From assembly GCA_934217675.1 (NCBI GenBank), contig CAKQCV010000022.1:1-34235 (forward strand): 34,235 nt of DNA. The letters are read 5' to 3'. Of this stretch, positions 32,664 through 34,235 are shown piece by piece (position 1 is the first letter of the stretch; the number at the start of each line of letters is the position of its first letter). The notes beneath the pieces were generated by a model. It did no database searches and was not told where the DNA came from. It saw nothing but the letters and a program-made list of their open reading frames with translations. A program made the translations under genes and the position numbers. Origin of the DNA: an uncultured Prevotella sp. (GTDB taxonomy: Bacteria; Bacteroidota; Bacteroidia; Bacteroidales; Bacteroidaceae).

Positions 32664-34154
32664 TCATTCTATCTCGTTGATGGATATAGAAGCCTTGCGG
32701 TAAACACCTCGCCTCAGTGGCACCAAGATGCAGTACACGTTGCAGAACTGGCTCAGCAGACGGGTGGCAGAGCGTTTGGAGAATCCGAACTTCTGGGCGG
32801 TGTCGGTAAACGTAACAGTTCTGAACTCGGTGTCGGGCAGATTGTTGAATATTTCCAGTTCATCTCTCTTCAGATTTATGCCACACTGCGCAAAGGGGTT
32901 TTCGTTATCCTTTGCCAAAATGGCATACACGCGTGCCGTGTGGTTGACCAGGCAACCCACGATGGTCATCGCCGTGTGGAAGTCGCGCTCATCGCATACG
33001 AGCGCATTCTCCGTCTCCCTGAATATCCATTCTTCCTTCTGCTCCACGCTTATTGCCGTCCACTCCGACAGTCGGCGCAGCGTGGTAAGAATCATGGCAT
33101 ATCTGAAACACTGCAGGGCAAGACGGAAGATGAAAGCCGAAATGCCATTGCCGAGCATAGAGAACTGCTCCTTGAGCAGCTGCTGGTAGGTATCAACAAA
33201 TTCATGCTGCTGACTGTTGCTCATCACAAACTGTATGGGGTGGTTCACTCTTGCTTGCAGCTCGTGGTAGAGCGGCATGAAGCTGTCGCCCATCTTGCGG
33301 TAGGTGTCTTCAAGCGGTGTGTTTGTCATGGCAAACACATTGTGGAAATTCACGCTGTTGCTCGGCATGCTGTAGAAGAGGAAGCGGCTGCCCAGTCCGT
33401 TTTCAAACGATGGGAAGAGAGCCTGAAGCTGTCCCGGTGTGCATGTGAGGAACACCGAGAGCCTCGGTTCCTCGATGTCGATGTGCAGCTTCTCGCTCAC
33501 TCGGTTCATGGATATCGTTTCGTGGTGGTGCGCCTTTCTCATCATGTCGGAGTAATTGCCGTAGTCGGAGCTTATCATGTTCGACACGGTGTCGGCTTCG
33601 GTCTCAAACATCATCCCCCATCCGCCGTTGGCATCAATAGCCCTGTAGACCGCTGCCGACGAGCTGTTTCCCGGAACGAAGGGGTCTTTATATAGCGGTT
33701 CCTTTGGTGGGTTTCCCGTTTCCGTCTTTTTCTTTCCCTTTTGCAGCGCCTCATATTCAGCAAGCTCCTTCTCGTATTCCGCCTTCTGCGCCTCGTATGT
33801 TCGCCTCATCTCGTTTTTCACCGGTTTTGCAACGAGTTTGCAGAAAGCCATCTCTCCCTTCGACGATCCGGCAACGCCAAACGCAATGTTGTAGAGTGGG
33901 GCATAGATGCGCCTTCCGTCGTATAGTCCATAGATACCGCTCTTGGCTTCGTAACTGCCGTTGGCACCTCCCATCAGTCCCGACACCACGTTAAGCACTC
34001 CGAGCATCATTTTGTCGCGGTCGGTGATGCTTTTGTGTACTTCCAGAATGGGGAGCAGAAACTGTGGCAAATCTTCAATTTTTAGTTTGTCGGAGAAGGT
34101 GTATCCCGAACAGTCCTTTTTTTGAGTTTGCGCCACTTGCGCCACTTGCGCCAT
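32664..34154 (-). CDS. DUF3987 P-loop NTPase, possible primase-helicase (start uncertain)
   Basis: From the ATG at 34154 this is a 496-residue DUF3987 protein. A variant P-loop GVAGSSKGE is at 93-101. A Lys/Glu-rich coiled segment lies at 113-142. An acidic FETEAD (183-188) fits Walker B, LSVFLTCTP (232-240) fits sensor 1, and GLGSRFLFY (253-261) holds a candidate arginine finger. DUF3987 proteins are thought to be replicative or primase-associated helicases of mobile elements. The first residues MAQVAQVAQ are coded by the GCGC iterons. The frame remains open for 27 more codons to the window edge, so the true start may lie outside. The gene looks richer in G+C than the first half of the window. 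Confidence 0.8.
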   Translation of the reverse strand: MAQVAQVAQTQKKDCSGYTFSDKLKIEDLPQFLLPILEVHKSITDRDKMMLGVLNVVSGLMGGANGSYEAKSGIYGLYDGRRIYAPLYNIAFGVAGSSKGEMAFCKLVAKPVKNEMRRTYEAQKAEYEKELAEYEALQKGKKKTETGNPPKEPLYKDPFVPGNSSSAAVYRAIDANGGWGMMFETEADTVSNMISSDYGNYSDMMRKAHHHETISMNRVSEKLHIDIEEPRLSVFLTCTPGQLQALFPSFENGLGSRFLFYSMPSNSVNFHNVFAMTNTPLEDTYRKMGDSFMPLYHELQARVNHPIQFVMSNSQQHEFVDTYQQLLKEQFSMLGNGISAFIFRLALQCFRYAMILTTLRRLSEWTAISVEQKEEWIFRETENALVCDERDFHTAMTIVGCLVNHTARVYAILAKDNENPFAQCGINLKRDELEIFNNLPDTEFRTVTFTDTAQKFGFSKRSATRLLSQFCNVYCILVPLRRGVYRKASISINEIE

Positions 34155-34235
34155 TGCGCCATTTGCGCCAAAATAGCTAAAAATGGGGGTTTTTACTGTA
34201 TTTTCTGTATTTGGCGCAATGGCGCAAGTGGCGCA
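34130..34235. repeat. Mirrored GCGCCA iteron clusters at the start of the DUF3987 gene
   Basis: On the plus strand, five GCGCCA units start at 34130, 34139, 34148, 34156 and 34165, spaced 9, 9, 8 and 9 bases. Three TGGCGC units in the opposite sense start at 34212, 34220 and 34229, spaced 8 and 9. The segment 34138-34161 is an exact 24-base reverse complement of 34212-34235, with 50 AT-rich bases between. The right cluster reaches the window edge and may continue. The left cluster is partly coding (MAQVAQVAQ). Confidence 0.85.

Noticed and set aside
32625..33695. A 356-codon plus-strand frame opposite the DUF3987 gene
   Set aside because: Its product is rich in His, Arg, Val and Cys with no domain pattern, and it mirrors a clearly conserved gene, so it is an antisense shadow.
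34130..34235. CRISPR array
   Set aside because: Units are only six bases at 8-9 base spacing, with two orientations and no spacers.

Overview
The window looks like chromosomal DNA of a Bacteroidales bacterium, most likely a Prevotella/Segatella relative. The reasons are the families present (DUF4270 lipoprotein, DUF4421 barrel, DUF1460 hydrolase, BspA-type leucine-rich repeats, HU-HIG, DUF4248, DUF3987), Bacteroidetes-type promoters (TTG or TTTG about 20 bases before TAnnTTTG) and weak ribosome binding sites. There are no rRNA or tRNA genes, CRISPR arrays or insertion sequences that I can see.

Layout. 0.1-4.9 kb, minus strand: clpC, then a cls-queH pair. 5.0-6.6 kb: a small outer-membrane barrel protein (+) facing a hotdog thioesterase-ferritin pair (-). 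6.8-9.6 kb, plus strand: a HAD phosphatase, panB and a closely linked MFS transporter. 9.6-13.7 kb, minus strand: a polytopic membrane protein, then nrdD and nrdG for anaerobic ribonucleotide reduction, with a 104-bp inverted-repeat element between nrdD and nrdG. 13.8-16.9 kb, plus strand: a Gfo/Idh/MocA oxidoreductase, a DUF4421 barrel and a DUF1460 NlpC/P60-like hydrolase. 17.0-20.3 kb, minus strand: two exported proteins, one of them BspA-like, with similar C-terminal tails. 20.6-29.9 kb, minus strand: a likely transcription unit of a GT5-only glycogen-synthase-like protein, a DUF4270 lipoprotein, an unlisted 43-aa protein and tamB, followed by htpG. 30.1-31.4 kb, plus strand: panC-panD with a long leader hairpin and a strong terminator. 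31.6-34.2 kb, minus strand: a DUF3987 P-loop protein, DUF4248 and an HU-HIG nucleoid-type protein, headed by mirrored clusters of short GCGCCA iterons at the window edge.

How the genes work together. panB, panC and panD together supply ketopantoate, beta-alanine and pantothenate for CoA, but panB lies 22 kb from panCD. NrdD and its activase NrdG supply deoxynucleotides without oxygen. ClpC and HtpG handle protein quality control. TamB, DUF4270, DUF4421, Cls and the barrel protein are envelope functions.

The best candidates for something undescribed are the DUF3987/DUF4248/HU module with its iteron inverted repeat, the folded element between nrdD and nrdG, and the panC leader hairpin. All structures were read by eye; no folding, alignment or database search was run.
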